Assembly (NCBI GenBank): GCA_023146365.1
Contig: JAGLCE010000123.1
Span: 1-6,594, forward strand
DNA: 6,594 bases
Direction: 5' to 3'
Source: Endozoicomonadaceae bacterium
GTDB lineage: Bacteria > Pseudomonadota > Gammaproteobacteria > Pseudomonadales > Endozoicomonadaceae
Positions 6,363 through 6,594 of the stretch are shown here, piece after piece. Numbering within the stretch: position 1 is the stretch's first letter; each line of letters starts with the position of its first letter. Under the pieces are notes generated by a model. The model was given only the letters and a program-made list of their open reading frames with translations, did no database searches and had not been told where the DNA came from. A program made the position numbers and the translations under genes.

Positions 6363-6447
6363 AACGTTTATTGATTCTTTTTCTAGTATGGGAGGGCATG
6401 GCAATTTTAGTGGCACATCAGAACGTTAGCTTTCGGCTTTTTCTAGT
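6363..6447. repeat. Two loosely related ~60-bp-spaced direct repeats
   Basis: AACGTT at 6363-6368 recurs at 6422-6427, and CTTTTTCTAGT at 6377-6387 recurs exactly at 6437-6447, so two blocks recur with a period of 59-60 bp. The bases between them differ. This may be a decayed tandem duplication in non-coding DNA; no function is evident. Confidence 0.4.
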
Positions 6448-6569
6448 CAGTCATAGATGATGCAAAAGACTAATCCTGTTGATTAACCTTTGGCTCTACT
6501 CTGACGCTAAAAGGCACAGAAAGAAAATTCACGTCTTCATCAATCGGCTCCTAATCCGCCGAAAAAATG

Positions 6570-6594
6570 GAGGGTGTTCAAAGTTCTGTGTCAG
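6570..6594 (+). repeat. IS256-like terminal inverted repeat, left end of an element continuing to the right
   Basis: The core reads GGGTGTTCAAAGTTCTGTGT. The inner TTCTGTGT matches the reverse complement of the repeat at 64-87 exactly, and 16 of 24 positions agree overall. Its orientation puts the outer tip near 6570 and the element body beyond 6594. The sequence type (G-rich tip, AT-rich middle, inner TGTGT) is that of IS256/IS285-like ends. The transposase lies outside the window, so the call remains tentative. Confidence 0.45.

Larger units (their letters stand above)
6169..6594. other. Non-coding region upstream of pheS; rplT not present in the window
   Basis: These 426 bp hold the pheS leader and candidate promoter, the terminator, the loose tandem repeat and, at the right edge, an IS256-like end. 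No frame of convincing length or composition is present on either strand. In most gammaproteobacteria infC-rpmI-rplT lies shortly upstream of pheS. No rplT 3' end is recognisable here, so the ribosomal-protein genes are either further away, behind an inserted element, or relocated. Confidence 0.6.

Noticed and set aside
6221..6363. Short minus-strand frames before pheS (a 12-codon MPSHTRKRINKR just upstream and a 47-codon frame starting MGSNSLLKP) as a pheM-like leader peptide.
   Set aside because: Neither is rich in Phe codons. The longer one reads straight through the terminator hairpin and promoter candidate and has no clear ribosome binding site.
6529..6594. Minus-strand frame open from the right edge (LTQNFEHPPFFRRIRSRLMKT, stop at 6529-6531), possibly the 3' end of a gene such as rplT or a transposase.
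   Set aside because: It does not resemble the L20 C-terminus, and its first part overlaps the IS256-like terminal repeat, so chance is more likely.
1..6594. CRISPR array, retron, or toxin-antitoxin pair.
   Set aside because: No regularly spaced repeats, reverse transcriptase, or paired small genes were seen.

Overview
The window carries a bacterial phenylalanyl-tRNA synthetase operon on the minus strand. It reads right to left as pheS, pheT, ihfA and a small MerR-type regulator gene. This order and the protein sequences are gammaproteobacterial: E. coli has pheST-ihfA, and Pseudomonas-type genomes add the MerR gene. The operon looks close to half G+C in the lines I sampled. Oceanospirillales or Endozoicomonadaceae, i.e. 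animal-associated marine bacteria, fit best, but that is inference and the family cannot be proven from this window.

Left part (1-2025). Positions 1-87 look like the outer end of an IS256-type insertion sequence. A clearly AT-rich 414-codon gene (191-1435, minus strand) follows, with a good Shine-Dalgarno site. Its protein is mostly coiled coil. Its last ~75 residues match, as I remember the family, the C-terminal domain of the animal mitochondria-eating protein (MIEAP/SPATA18): an aromatic/hydrophobic helix, then DPPL, FDK..F..Y...G..IDY.VWPA and KGVAQ. A eukaryote-type mitochondrial-quality-control domain in a bacterium would be a strong candidate for a host-acquired effector, and it is the most interesting item here. 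Between this gene and the operon lie 590 bp of AT-rich DNA with no convincing gene and no tRNA.

Middle part (2026-6168). merR, ihfA and pheT are packed tightly. ihfA and merR overlap by 26 nt, and pheT and ihfA are 4 nt apart. pheS and pheT are separated by 97 nt that include an inverted repeat whose 3' arm lies against the pheT start codon. PheS and PheT are complete and carry the expected catalytic, editing and tRNA-binding motifs.

Right part (6169-6594). There is no rplT directly upstream of pheS within the window. Instead there are 426 bp of non-coding DNA. They hold a candidate pheS promoter, a 16-bp near-palindrome in the leader, an intrinsic terminator pointing the same way as the operon, a loose ~60-bp tandem repeat, and at the very edge a second IS256-like terminal repeat facing the other way. 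The conserved operon is therefore bracketed by two insertion-sequence ends, with the foreign-looking MIEAP-like gene between the left one and the operon.
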